The notes below the pieces were generated by a model that was given only the letters and a program-made list of their open reading frames with translations, searched no databases and was not told the origin of the DNA. The position numbers and the translations under genes are program-made. A DNA stretch of 64,000 bases from Amycolatopsis sp. NBC_00345 (lineage in GTDB: Bacteria > Actinomycetota > Actinomycetes > Mycobacteriales > Pseudonocardiaceae): contig NZ_CP107995.1 of NCBI RefSeq assembly GCF_036116635.1, forward strand, positions 8,680,001-8,744,000, given 5' to 3'. Below are positions 30,784 to 38,907 of the stretch, piece by piece (the stretch's first letter is position 1; every line of letters begins with the position of its first letter).

Positions 30784-31833
30784 ATGACCACGACCACGCA
30801 CGCCATCGCCGCACCGGCGCCGGGCGCCCCGCTCGAGCCGACGACGATCGAGCGCCGGGACCTGCGCCCGGACGACGTGCTGATCGACATCGCGTTCGCG
30901 GGCATCTGCCACAGCGACCTCCACCAGGCGAAGGAGGACTGGGGCTCCGCGACCTTCCCCATGGTCCCCGGCCACGAGATCGCCGGCGTTGTCGCCGCGG
31001 TCGGCTCCGGCGTGACGAAGTACCAGGTCGGCGACCGGGTGGGCGTCGGCTGCATGGTCGACTCGTGCGGCGAGTGCGAGTACTGCCTGGCCGGCACCGA
31101 GCAGTTCTGCCTGAAGGGCAACGTCCAGACCTACAACAGCGTCGGCTTCGACGGCGAGGTCACCTACGGCGGGTACAGCCGCCAGGTCGTCGTGAGGGAC
31201 GCGTTCGTCTGCCGGATCCCGGAGGGCATCGACCTGGACGTCGCCGCGCCGCTGCTCTGCGCGGGCATCACCACCTACTCGCCGCTGCGCCACTGGGGCG
31301 CCGGGCCGGGCAAGAAGGTCGCCGTCGTCGGCCTCGGCGGGCTCGGGCACATGGCGGTCAAGCTCGCGGTGGCCATGGGCGCCGAGGTCACGGTGCTCAG
31401 CCAGAGCCTGAAGAAGCAGGAGGACGGCCTGAAACTCGGCGCGAAAGACTACTTCGCGACCGGCGACGAGGCCACCTTCGACGTGCTTCGGGGCCGCTTC
31501 GACGTCATCATCAACACCGTCTCGGCGAAGCTCCCGATCGACGCCTACCTCGGCATGCTGCGCGTCGGCGGCGCGATGGTGAACGTCGGCGCGCCGCCCG
31601 AGTCCTTGGACTACAACGCCTTCTCGCTGCTGGGCGGCAACAAGGTGCTGGCCGGCTCGATGATCGGCGGCATCGCCGAGACGCAGGAGATGCTCGAGTT
31701 CTGCGCCGAGCACGGCCTCGGCGCCGAGATCGAGACGATCTCCGGGGACCAGGTGAACGCGGCCTACGAGCGCGTCGAGAACAGCGACGTGCGGTACCGC
31801 TTCGTGATCGACGCCTCGACCATCGGCGCCTGA
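30784..31833 (+). CDS. Zinc-dependent NAD(P) alcohol dehydrogenase (cinnamyl-alcohol type)
   Basis: This 349-residue MDR enzyme has catalytic zinc ligands in AGICHSDLHQ and GHEIAGVV, structural zinc cysteines in CGECEYCLAGTEQFC, and the cofactor loop VVGLGGLGHMAVKLAVAMGA. The AGITTYSPLRHWGAGPGKKV segment marks the YahK/cinnamyl-alcohol dehydrogenase branch, which reduces aldehydes. The ATG at 30784 follows GGAGGG. It is likely derepressed by the divergent TetR protein's ligand. Confidence 0.9.
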   Translation: MTTTTHAIAAPAPGAPLEPTTIERRDLRPDDVLIDIAFAGICHSDLHQAKEDWGSATFPMVPGHEIAGVVAAVGSGVTKYQVGDRVGVGCMVDSCGECEYCLAGTEQFCLKGNVQTYNSVGFDGEVTYGGYSRQVVVRDAFVCRIPEGIDLDVAAPLLCAGITTYSPLRHWGAGPGKKVAVVGLGGLGHMAVKLAVAMGAEVTVLSQSLKKQEDGLKLGAKDYFATGDEATFDVLRGRFDVIINTVSAKLPIDAYLGMLRVGGAMVNVGAPPESLDYNAFSLLGGNKVLAGSMIGGIAETQEMLEFCAEHGLGAEIETISGDQVNAAYERVENSDVRYRFVIDASTIGA

Positions 31834-31852
31834 CCCACTAGCGGCGTTGCTC

Positions 31853-31905
31853 GCCCTGAAGGCCACCTTGAGGGACATAGATGCCCTCAAGGTGGCCTTC
31901 AGGGC
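31853..31905. repeat. Family B hairpin, copy B3
   Basis: Arms of 21 bases (CCCTGAAGGCCACCTTGAGG... and its complement) flank the nine-base loop ACATAGATG. Compared with B1, the inner CTTCAGGG/CCCTGAAG pair is replaced by CTTGAGGG/CCCTCAAG, a compensatory change. It lies between the convergent dehydrogenase and purU genes and probably terminates both. Confidence 0.85.
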
Positions 31906-31911
31906 GTCCGC

Positions 31912-32793
31912 CTAGAAGACGACGGTTCGGTTGCCGTGCACGAGAACGCGGCCTTCGAGGTGCCAGCGCAGGCCGCGCGCCAGCGTCACCTTCTCGATGT
32001 CGCGGCCCTTGCGCACCATGTCCTCCACGGAGTCGCCGTGGTCGACGCGGATCACGTCCTGCTCGATGATCGGCCCGGCGTCGAGGTCGGCCGTCACGTA
32101 GTGGCAGGTGGCACCGACCAGCTTGACGCCGCGGGTGTGGGCCTGGTGGTACGGCTTCGCGCCGGCGAACGACGGCAGGAAGCTGTGGTGGATGTTGATC
32201 GCCCGTCCGGCCCACTCCGCGCACAGCTCGGCGGGCAGCACCTGCATGAACCGGGCCAGCACCACGGCGTCCGGATGGTGCTCGTCGACGAGTTTCCGGA
32301 CCTGCGCAAACGCTTGCGTCTTGCCTTCGGGGTCCCCGGCCGGGAACGGCACGTGGTGGAACGGGATGCCGTGCGCGCGGGTGATGTCCGCGAGCGACGT
32401 GTGGTTGCCGATCACTGCGGCGACGTCGACGTCCAGCTCACCCGACGCGACGCGGCCCAGCAGGTCGTACAGGCAGTGCCCGGCCTTCGACACCAGCACC
32501 ACCGCGCGCGGCCGCTCGCCGGTGTCGCGCACCGCCCAGCTGGACTCCGCCGACAGCTCCGCCGCCACCGCGCCGAACCGCTCGCGCAGTCCCGCGGCGT
32601 CGAACGGCAGCGAGTCGGCTCGGACCACCTGGCGCGTGAAGAACCAGCCCGTGTCCGGGTCGGTGTGATAGGCCGCTTCGACGATCATCCCGCCGTGCTC
32701 GGCCAGGAATCCGGAGATGCGGGCGATGATGCCGGTGCGGTCGGGGCAGCCGAAGGTGAGGACGTAACGCTGGGGATCAGGCACGCCGCCCAT
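31912..32793 (-). CDS. purU: Formyltetrahydrofolate deformylase
   Basis: The 293-residue protein has an N-terminal ACT domain (LTFGCPDRTGIIARISGFLA) and a C-terminal formyltransferase-fold domain. The active-site segments are INIHHSFLPSFAGAKPYHQA (Asn and His) and ADLDAGPIIEQDVIRVDH (Asp). PurU hydrolyses 10-formyl-THF to THF and formate, balancing one-carbon pools. Length and both domains match the family. It starts with the ATG at 32793. Confidence 0.93.
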   Translation of the reverse strand: MGGVPDPQRYVLTFGCPDRTGIIARISGFLAEHGGMIVEAAYHTDPDTGWFFTRQVVRADSLPFDAAGLRERFGAVAAELSAESSWAVRDTGERPRAVVLVSKAGHCLYDLLGRVASGELDVDVAAVIGNHTSLADITRAHGIPFHHVPFPAGDPEGKTQAFAQVRKLVDEHHPDAVVLARFMQVLPAELCAEWAGRAINIHHSFLPSFAGAKPYHQAHTRGVKLVGATCHYVTADLDAGPIIEQDVIRVDHGDSVEDMVRKGRDIEKVTLARGLRWHLEGRVLVHGNRTVVF

Positions 32794-32808
32794 TGTCGCC
32801 GGTGCTGG

Positions 32809-33504
32809 TCAGGGCGCCGCGAGGGGCTCCAGGAGGCAACCGTCGCCGGTGATGGCGGCGTGGTGCGGGCGGCCCCAGAGGGCGCGGTAGACGTCGTCGG
32901 CGGGGCCGCTGAGCGTGACGTCCGGGCGGCCTTCGTCAACTGGCTCGCCTTCACGGAGGGCGATGGTCCACGAACGGCCTTCGGTCTCGACGCGGGCGAC
33001 CCCGTCGCGGCTTGAGGGCGGGGATCGCCGGGGCATCAGGAAGGTGAGGAACTCGTCGACGCCGTCGGTGGCGAACGCGGCGGCGTAACGGGTCGGTGGT
33101 GGCTCGGGCAACGCGCTTTCGGCGTCCAGCCGGTGGATCGCCATCTCGTGCGCCATCCGCCGGGCCAAGTCGCCCGTGGTCACGGTGCCGCCGCGCGGGA
33201 ATGGAGAGCGGACGGGGCTTTCGGCGGGACGGCGCAGGGCCTCGCGCGCGGCGAGCCGCTGGCCGTCCCAGTAGCCGAGCAGGTCCGTCCAGCCGGTGGG
33301 CGGCGACTGTTCAGCTGCCCGGTCCGTGATCACCGCCACGCTGGAGGAGAGCACCCTCGCCAGGTGGGTCACCAGGTCGTGGACCGTCCATTTCGGACAG
33401 TTCTGGACCGGTGCCGCCGGGCCCGCCGCCAGCGCGGCCGCCTTCAGCCGGTCGCTGTGGATGTCGATCGTCTCCAGCAGGTGCGGGGTGCCCATCCGTT
33501 CCAT
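32809..33504 (-). CDS. Mycothiol-dependent maleylpyruvate isomerase family protein
   Basis: This 231-residue protein has the MDMPI N-terminal domain: CPKWTVHDLVTHLARVL near residue 36 and MAHEMAIHRLDAE near residue 117, which supply the His/Glu/His metal site. A small C-terminal sterol-carrier-like domain contains the VTLSGPADDVYRALWGR segment. Related proteins are DinB-fold mycothiol-dependent enzymes, which fits the mshA gene in this window. Its start overlaps the DedA-family gene by 194 bases on the same strand. Confidence 0.8.
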   Translation of the reverse strand: MERMGTPHLLETIDIHSDRLKAAALAAGPAAPVQNCPKWTVHDLVTHLARVLSSSVAVITDRAAEQSPPTGWTDLLGYWDGQRLAAREALRRPAESPVRSPFPRGGTVTTGDLARRMAHEMAIHRLDAESALPEPPPTRYAAAFATDGVDEFLTFLMPRRSPPSSRDGVARVETEGRSWTIALREGEPVDEGRPDVTLSGPADDVYRALWGRPHHAAITGDGCLLEPLAAP

Positions 33505-34117
33505 GCGCTGAACGTAGCGCGCGCAGCCGGAGCCGCCGTCCCGATTCGATCAGGCTGACGAGCAGCAGCCCTAGCCCGAACGACAGCAGCAGGCCCTTCA
33601 CCGGCTCGTCCGCGAAGGCGGCGCCGCCGGCCAGCCCGATCAGCACGCTGTAGCACGCCCAGAGCGCGGCGCCCGCGGCGTCGAGCGGCACGAACCGGCG
33701 CGGCGGGTAACCGAGGCTGCCGCACGCCAGCGCGCTGGCCACGCGCCCGCCGGGCAGGTACCGCGCGGCGACGATCAGCAACGGCGCCTGCCGCCGCACT
33801 TGCACGCGGGCCCACTCGTACCGCTGCCGCCCCGACGGGCCCCGCTGCAATCGCGAGAGGGCCCGCGGCCCCGCCGCCCGGCCGACGGAGTAGGCCAGGC
33901 AGTCCCCGGCCCACGCCCCGGCGGCCGCGACCACGGCCAGCGTCGCCAGCCACCGCGGGTCCGGCCCGAGCAGCACCGCGACGATCACCACGGTCGTCTC
34001 GCTCGGCATGAACGGCAGCAGCGCGTCGAGCCCCGCCACGGCGAACACGAGCACCCACAGCCACGGCGAGCCCAGCGCGTCGCGCAGCAGCCCGGTGACG
34101 TGCCCCAGCAGTTCCAC
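33311..34117 (-). CDS. DedA/VTT family membrane protein with anomalous C-terminus
   Basis: The protein has four to five transmembrane segments and DedA landmarks: PFMPSETTVVIVAVLLG, AGAWAGDCLAYSVGR and RYLPGGRVASALACGSLG. The family domain ends near residue 200 (SLIESGRRLRLR). The frame then continues for about 66 low-complexity residues inside the maleylpyruvate-isomerase-like gene. A real 194-bp overlap, a sequencing frameshift or a recently lost stop codon could explain this. The family acts in lipid flipping and envelope homeostasis. Confidence 0.75.
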   Translation of the reverse strand: MELLGHVTGLLRDALGSPWLWVLVFAVAGLDALLPFMPSETTVVIVAVLLGPDPRWLATLAVVAAAGAWAGDCLAYSVGRAAGPRALSRLQRGPSGRQRYEWARVQVRRQAPLLIVAARYLPGGRVASALACGSLGYPPRRFVPLDAAGAALWACYSVLIGLAGGAAFADEPVKGLLLSFGLGLLLVSLIESGRRLRLRALRSAHGTDGHPAPAGDDRHPQRPAEGGRAGGGPGGTGPELSEMDGPRPGDPPGEGALLQRGGDHGPGS

Positions 34118-34231
34118 CCGCTTATGGTGATCACCGCAGGTCGACGGTGGGTGACGTGCCGGCGTTCGGCCGGTGAACAGGTGGGTTTCGTACCTGGATG
34201 CCGGTATTCCGGCGGGGATGGTGACGGCGGG

Positions 34232-35032
34232 TCACTTCGGGGCGACAGCGGCCCACGGGACGGTCAGCTCGCCGAGCCGCGGCCGGTCCGGGCGGCCGAG
34301 CAGGGGCCAGCCGCGGGCGGCGAGCTGGCGCACCGTTTCCGTCCAGCGCGCGCGGACGCCGAACGAGCGCTGCGGCGCCGCGGCCGCCCAGCAGGAATCC
34401 ATAGTGGACAGCAGGTTGTGGATTCGCTCACCGGGAACGTTGCGGTGGATGAGGATCTTCGGCAGTCGTTCGGCCACAGTGGACGGACGGTCCAGGTCGG
34501 CCAGCCGCATCGAGAGCGTGAGCGACACCGGGCCGGGCGCCGCGACGGTGACCCAGGTGGACAGCCGGCCGATCTCGTCGCAGGTGCCCTCCACGAGCAG
34601 GCCGTCGGCGGGCATGTTCGCCAGCATCAGCGCCCACGCGCCCGCCACCTCGTGCTCGGCGTACTGCCGCAGCACGTTGAACGCGCGCACCAGCACCGGC
34701 CGGGTGCCGGCGAGTTCGAAGCCGCCGCGCCGGAAGTCGAGGCGCGGCGGGTCGGCGGCGGGGCGGGCGTACGCGACGCGTTCCGGGTCCAGCTCGAGCC
34801 CGAGCACCCGGACGTCGGCGCGCACCCGGCTCAGCCACCGGGCCAGCTCGACGGTGGTGACCGGCGAGGCGCCGTACCCGAGGTCGACCACCAGCGGGTC
34901 CGCGGCCCGGCGCAGGAGCCGGGTGACGGCCGCGTCCCCGGCCAGCCAGCGGTCGACCCGCCGGAGCCGGTTCGGGTTGGTGGTGCCCCGCGTCGGGGCG
35001 CCCACCGGGCTCAGGCGTGCTCGGCCAGCCAT
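34232..35032 (-). CDS. Class I SAM-dependent methyltransferase-like protein
   Basis: This 266-residue protein shows a SAM-binding motif I, LVVDLGYGASPVTTVELARW, and an acidic motif II, VLGLELDPERVAYARP. VRAFNVLRQYAEHEV may be motif IV. The substrate is unknown. It overlaps the upstream DUF2505 gene by 22 bases and is probably cotranscribed with it, as in other actinobacteria where a similar methyltransferase accompanies DUF2505 near murB. Confidence 0.75.
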   Translation of the reverse strand: MAGRARLSPVGAPTRGTTNPNRLRRVDRWLAGDAAVTRLLRRAADPLVVDLGYGASPVTTVELARWLSRVRADVRVLGLELDPERVAYARPAADPPRLDFRRGGFELAGTRPVLVRAFNVLRQYAEHEVAGAWALMLANMPADGLLVEGTCDEIGRLSTWVTVAAPGPVSLTLSMRLADLDRPSTVAERLPKILIHRNVPGERIHNLLSTMDSCWAAAAPQRSFGVRARWTETVRQLAARGWPLLGRPDRPRLGELTVPWAAVAPK

Positions 35033-35511
35033 CGCGCGGTGAACTCGGCCTCGCGCCGCAGCAGGGTGGTCACCTGCTCCGCCACCACGCTCTCGATTTT
35101 GCCGCCGAACAGCGGGATCCGGACCGTCACCTCGCCGTCGGTGAGGGACCGCACGTGCTCGCCTTCCGGCTTCAACGAGGTCCGCGCGGCGATCTCACCG
35201 GGCACCCCGCTGACGTTGACGTCGATGGTGCCCACGTAACCGTCGCCGGAAGACCGCCATTCCTCGTTGCGCCGGACGATCAGGTCGCCCTTGTGCAGCG
35301 CGCGCACGGCTTGCGGCAGCCGCGCCGCGTTGATGCCGTGCTGCAGTTCGAACCGCACGACGTCGCCGTTCGCGGTGTACGAGAGGAGCTTGGCGTTGTC
35401 CCCGCCCAGCTCTTCGAGGCGCGCCTGCAGGGCTTCCTCGCCCGACACCGCGGCCACGACGGCCGCGAGTCCGGCGGAGAACTCTGTGCGGTGCTCGATC
35501 CGGGATCCCAT
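35011..35511 (-). CDS. DUF2505 domain protein (Rv0481c counterpart)
   Basis: The 166-residue protein begins MGSRIEHRTEFSAG and has the SRPBCC-like DUF2505 pattern, including EWRSSGDGYVGTIDVNVSG and VTVRIPLFGGKIESVVAEQV. It lies divergent from murB, as in mycobacteria. The ATG at 35509-35511 is chosen over an upstream frame that would read through palindrome A2. Function unknown. Confidence 0.85.
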   Translation of the reverse strand: MGSRIEHRTEFSAGLAAVVAAVSGEEALQARLEELGGDNAKLLSYTANGDVVRFELQHGINAARLPQAVRALHKGDLIVRRNEEWRSSGDGYVGTIDVNVSGVPGEIAARTSLKPEGEHVRSLTDGEVTVRIPLFGGKIESVVAEQVTTLLRREAEFTARWLAEHA

Positions 35512-35541
35512 GCGCCGGACAGTACCGGCAGGCCCGATTGG

Positions 35542-35587
35542 CTCGTGAGTGTTGAGGACGGTTAGAACCGTCATAAACACTCACAAG
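35542..35587. repeat. Family A palindrome, copy A2
   Basis: This 46-bp inverted repeat has the central GACGGTTAGAACCGTC and outer arms CTCGTGAGTGTTG and AAACACTCACAAG. It lies between the divergent DUF2505 and murB genes and ends 13 bp before the murB start, so it occupies promoter rather than terminator space. Confidence 0.85.
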
Positions 35588-35600
35588 TATCTTGGCCAGC

Positions 35601-36677
35601 GTGAACCCCGCCGATCCGCTCACCCAGCCCGGTCTGACCCAGCCCCGCCTCGCCGAGTTCACGACGCTGCGGCTCGGCGGGCCCGCCCGTCGTTTCGTGC
35701 GGGCCGAGACCAGCGCAGACCTCGTCGCCGCCGTGCGGGCGGCCGACGAAGCCGGGGAGCCGGTGCTGCTGCTCGGCGGCGGGTCGAACCTGGTCGTGGC
35801 CGACGAGGGTTTCGCGGGCACGCTCGTCCAGGTCGCGAACACCGGCTGGACTCACGACGGCGACGTGGTCGAGGTGGCTGCCGGGCAGGGCTGGGACGAG
35901 TTCGTCGCGGATCTGGTCGAAGCGGGCCTCGGCGGGCTCGAATGCCTGTCCGGCATCCCCGGCTCAGTCGGCGCGACGCCGATCCAGAACGTCGGCGCGT
36001 ACGGCTGCGAGGTGGCCGAGTCCCTCGTCTCGCTGGAGCTCTACGACCGCGCCGCGCGCGAGGTCCGCACGGTCAAGGCGGACGAGCTGGGCTTCGCCTA
36101 CCGCACCAGTGTGCTGAAGGGCACGGACGCCGGCGTCGTGCTGAGCGTCCGGTTCCGGGTGGACCCCGACGGTGCGTCCGCGCCCGTCCGGTACGCCGAG
36201 CTGGCGCGCACGCTGGGGGTCGAGACCGGGGCGAAGGTCCCCACCGCGACCGTGCGGGAGGCCGTCCTCGGCCTGCGCCGCGGCAAGGGCATGGTGCTCG
36301 ACCCGGCCGATCACGACACGTGGAGCGCGGGCTCGTTCTTCACTAATCCGATCGTGCCCTCCGCGAATGTCGAGGCGGTGCTGGCGCGCATCGGCGACGC
36401 GGTGGGCGCGGACGTCGCGATCCCGCAGTACCCGGCCGAAGGCGGCGCGAAGCTGTCCGCGGCCTGGTTGATCGAGCGCGCGGGCTTCGGGAAGGGCCAC
36501 CCCGGCCCGGGCGGCCGCGTTTCGCTGTCGACGAAGCACACGCTCGCCCTCACGAACCGTGGCGACGCCACGACGGCGGACCTGCTCGCGCTGGCCCGCG
36601 AAGTCCGCGACGGCGTCGAGGCGCGCTTCGGCGTCACGCTGCGCCCCGAGCCGCTGTTGATCGGCTGCGCGCTCTAA
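35601..36677 (+). CDS. murB: UDP-N-acetylenolpyruvoylglucosamine reductase
   Basis: This 358-residue type I MurB makes UDP-MurNAc with NADPH and FAD. FAD-binding motifs LLLGGGSNLVVADEGF and LSGIPGSVGATPIQNVGAYG are clear. The catalytic Ser is in DTWSAGSFFTNPIV, and the C-terminal domain has AAWLIERAGFGKG. The GTG at 35601 is preferred to a TTG three codons upstream. The order murB then L,D-transpeptidase matches Rv0482-Rv0483. Confidence 0.93.
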   Translation: MNPADPLTQPGLTQPRLAEFTTLRLGGPARRFVRAETSADLVAAVRAADEAGEPVLLLGGGSNLVVADEGFAGTLVQVANTGWTHDGDVVEVAAGQGWDEFVADLVEAGLGGLECLSGIPGSVGATPIQNVGAYGCEVAESLVSLELYDRAAREVRTVKADELGFAYRTSVLKGTDAGVVLSVRFRVDPDGASAPVRYAELARTLGVETGAKVPTATVREAVLGLRRGKGMVLDPADHDTWSAGSFFTNPIVPSANVEAVLARIGDAVGADVAIPQYPAEGGAKLSAAWLIERAGFGKGHPGPGGRVSLSTKHTLALTNRGDATTADLLALAREVRDGVEARFGVTLRPEPLLIGCAL

Positions 36678-36752
36678 CCCCTGAAAGCTCCAATGCCGTG
36701 AAATCCGCCTGAAATCCGGCATCGGCGGCAACCCGGGCAACTGCCGAGGCGT

Positions 36753-36764
36753 CTTGTCGACAAG
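36753..36764. promoter_or_regulatory. 12-bp palindrome upstream of L,D-transpeptidase
   Basis: CTTGTCGACAAG is a perfect palindrome in the 192-base gap between murB and the transpeptidase gene. It could be an operator, but a palindrome of this length can occur by chance and no regulator is implied. Confidence 0.3.
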
Positions 36765-36869
36765 GGCAGGGGCGGGTGATCTTCCGGCCTGCGGGTAACG
36801 TCGAATCGCTCACCGGCGCTGATCAGCGTGGAAGCATCGGCCGGTGCGGGGGTTATGGGAGGTTCTACG

Positions 36870-38051
36870 GTGATCGAACGTCGCTCGGTGTTCAAGGCCG
36901 CGCTCGCCGCGGGGGCGGCCGCGCTGGTCGCGGCGTGTTCGGGCAACAACGGCGGCACCGCGGTGCCCCAGGGCGGCAGCGGGGAGGACGGCGGCAAGCC
37001 GGTCGCGCCGGTGGCGAAGATCACCGCGACCCCGGCCGTCGACGCGAAGGACGCGAGCGTGCGCGAGCCGGTCGTGGTCAAGGTGGCTGAAGGCAAGCTC
37101 ACCGAGGTGAAGGTCACCAACTCCGACGGCAAGGACGTCAAGGGCGACATGACCTCCGACGGCCTGAGCTGGACCAGTTCCGAGCAGCTCGGCTACGACG
37201 AGACCTACACGTACGCGGCCAAGGCGACCGGCACCGACAACCGCCCGGCCGAGTTCAAGGGCTCGTTCAAGACCGTCGCGCCGGCCAAGGAGCTGCGCGC
37301 CACGCTGAACCCGGCCGACAACGCGCACGTGGGCGTCGCGATGCCGATCAGCGTGAAGTTCGCTTCGGCGCCGAAGGACCGCGCGGTCGTCGAGAAGGCG
37401 CTGAAGGTGACCACGGACTCCAAGGTCGAGGGCTCGTGGGGCTGGATCTCCGCGACGCAGGTCGACTGGCGCCCCAAGGAGTACTGGCCGCAGAACATCA
37501 CCGTGAAGGTCGAGGCGAACCTCTACGGCGTCGACCTCGGCGGCGGCGTGTACGGCAAGGCCGACGTCACCACGGAGTTCAAGATCGGCCGCAACCAGGT
37601 GGTCAAGGTGAACACCCCGGACCACACGATGAAGGTCTACCGCGGCGGCGCCGAGCACAAGAGCTACCCGTGCAGCAACGGCCTGGACAGCGATGTGAAC
37701 CGCAACACCCCCAACGGCACGTTCATCGTGATGTCGAAGGAGCCCACCGCGCGGTTCGACAACGCGCGTTACGGCTACACGAACGTCAACAAGAAGTGGG
37801 CCTGCCGGTTCTCCAACCACGGCGAGTACATCCACGAGAACCAGGACAACGCCGCCGCCATCGGCAAGACCAACAACTCCCACGGCTGCGTCAACCTGCT
37901 CGACGCGGACGCCAAGGACTTCTTCGACTCGGCCCTGGTCGGCGACCCGGTGGAGGTCACCGGCTCGCGGCTGTCCAGCCCGACCGGCTCCGACGTCAAG
38001 GACTGGTTCTACGACTGGTCCACCTGGAAGGGTTTGTCTGCTAACAAGTAA
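36870..38051 (+). CDS. L,D-transpeptidase lipoprotein (LprQ/Rv0483 type)
   Basis: The 393-residue protein has a lipobox signal peptide (ALAAGAAALVAACSG). Two Ig-like domains follow (about residues 45-245), and then a YkuD catalytic domain. The catalytic cysteine is Cys340 in SHGCVNLLDAD, with the upstream His in NHGEYIHEN. Such enzymes form 3-3 peptidoglycan cross-links. GGGAGG lies seven bases before the GTG at 36870, favouring it over the ATG at 36855. The murB neighbour fits a peptidoglycan role. Confidence 0.9.
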   Translation: MIERRSVFKAALAAGAAALVAACSGNNGGTAVPQGGSGEDGGKPVAPVAKITATPAVDAKDASVREPVVVKVAEGKLTEVKVTNSDGKDVKGDMTSDGLSWTSSEQLGYDETYTYAAKATGTDNRPAEFKGSFKTVAPAKELRATLNPADNAHVGVAMPISVKFASAPKDRAVVEKALKVTTDSKVEGSWGWISATQVDWRPKEYWPQNITVKVEANLYGVDLGGGVYGKADVTTEFKIGRNQVVKVNTPDHTMKVYRGGAEHKSYPCSNGLDSDVNRNTPNGTFIVMSKEPTARFDNARYGYTNVNKKWACRFSNHGEYIHENQDNAAAIGKTNNSHGCVNLLDADAKDFFDSALVGDPVEVTGSRLSSPTGSDVKDWFYDWSTWKGLSANK

Positions 38052-38054
38052 GGC

Positions 38055-38876
38055 GTGAACACCGAAGTCGTCGGCACCAGCGGGGTGCGCATCGCCCTGC
38101 GCGTCGAAGGTGCCCAGAACTCGCGTCCCCTCGTTTTCGTGCACGGCTGGGCGCAGTCGTCCCGGGCGTGGGCCGCGCAGTTCGCGGATCCCGCGCTCAC
38201 CGAGCGGTTCCGCCTGGTCGCGATGGACCTGCGCGGCCACGGCGCGTCCGACGTGCCGGCCGCGGGCTACGACGACCCGCGGCAGTGGGCCGACGACCTC
38301 GCCGCGGTCCTCGACTTCGCGGGCCCCGGCGCGATCGTCGTCGGCTGGTCCTACGGCGGCCTGGTGCTCGCCGACTACCTGCGGGTGCACGGGTCCGCCC
38401 GGCTGAGCGGGATCGTGCTGGTCGGCGCGGTCACGGAGATCGGCCGTGGCCGGGCCGGCGGGAAGACCGGCGCCGTGATGCGGGCCGCGCTGCCCGACGC
38501 GCTGTCCGACGACCCCGAGGTCGCGGTGCCCGCGCTGGTCGAGTTCACCCGGTCCATGGCCACCGGCCAGGTGCCCGGCACCTACGCGCAGGCCATGCTC
38601 GCCGCGGCGCTGGCCGTGCCGCCCGCCGTCCGCGCCGCGCTGTTCAAGCGGGACGTCGAGAGCGCCGGGGTGCTCCAGGCAGTGGACAAACCGGCGCTGG
38701 TCATCCACGGTACGGCGGACGCCGTCGTGGACCCGTCGGCGGCGGAGTACGCGGCCGGGAAGATTCCGGGGGCGGTTCAGCGTTGGTTCGTTGACGCCGG
38801 GCATCTGCCGTTCGTGGAGGACGCGGGGGGTTTCAACTCCGCGCTGCGGCAGTTCGCCGGCGAAACAGGCCAATAG
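38055..38876 (+). CDS. Alpha/beta hydrolase
   Basis: This 273-residue hydrolase has the oxyanion loop FVHGWAQSSRAW, MDLRGHGASD, the nucleophile elbow GWSYGG with Ser99, the acid Asp in VIHGTADAVVDPS and the His in VDAGHLPFVED. It starts three bases after the transpeptidase stop and so is probably in that operon. Chloroperoxidase-like or esterase activity is plausible, but the substrate is unknown. Confidence 0.85.
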   Translation: MNTEVVGTSGVRIALRVEGAQNSRPLVFVHGWAQSSRAWAAQFADPALTERFRLVAMDLRGHGASDVPAAGYDDPRQWADDLAAVLDFAGPGAIVVGWSYGGLVLADYLRVHGSARLSGIVLVGAVTEIGRGRAGGKTGAVMRAALPDALSDDPEVAVPALVEFTRSMATGQVPGTYAQAMLAAALAVPPAVRAALFKRDVESAGVLQAVDKPALVIHGTADAVVDPSAAEYAAGKIPGAVQRWFVDAGHLPFVEDAGGFNSALRQFAGETGQ

Positions 38877-38907
38877 CCGCACAGCCGCACAGGAAAGTAG
38901 TGACCAG

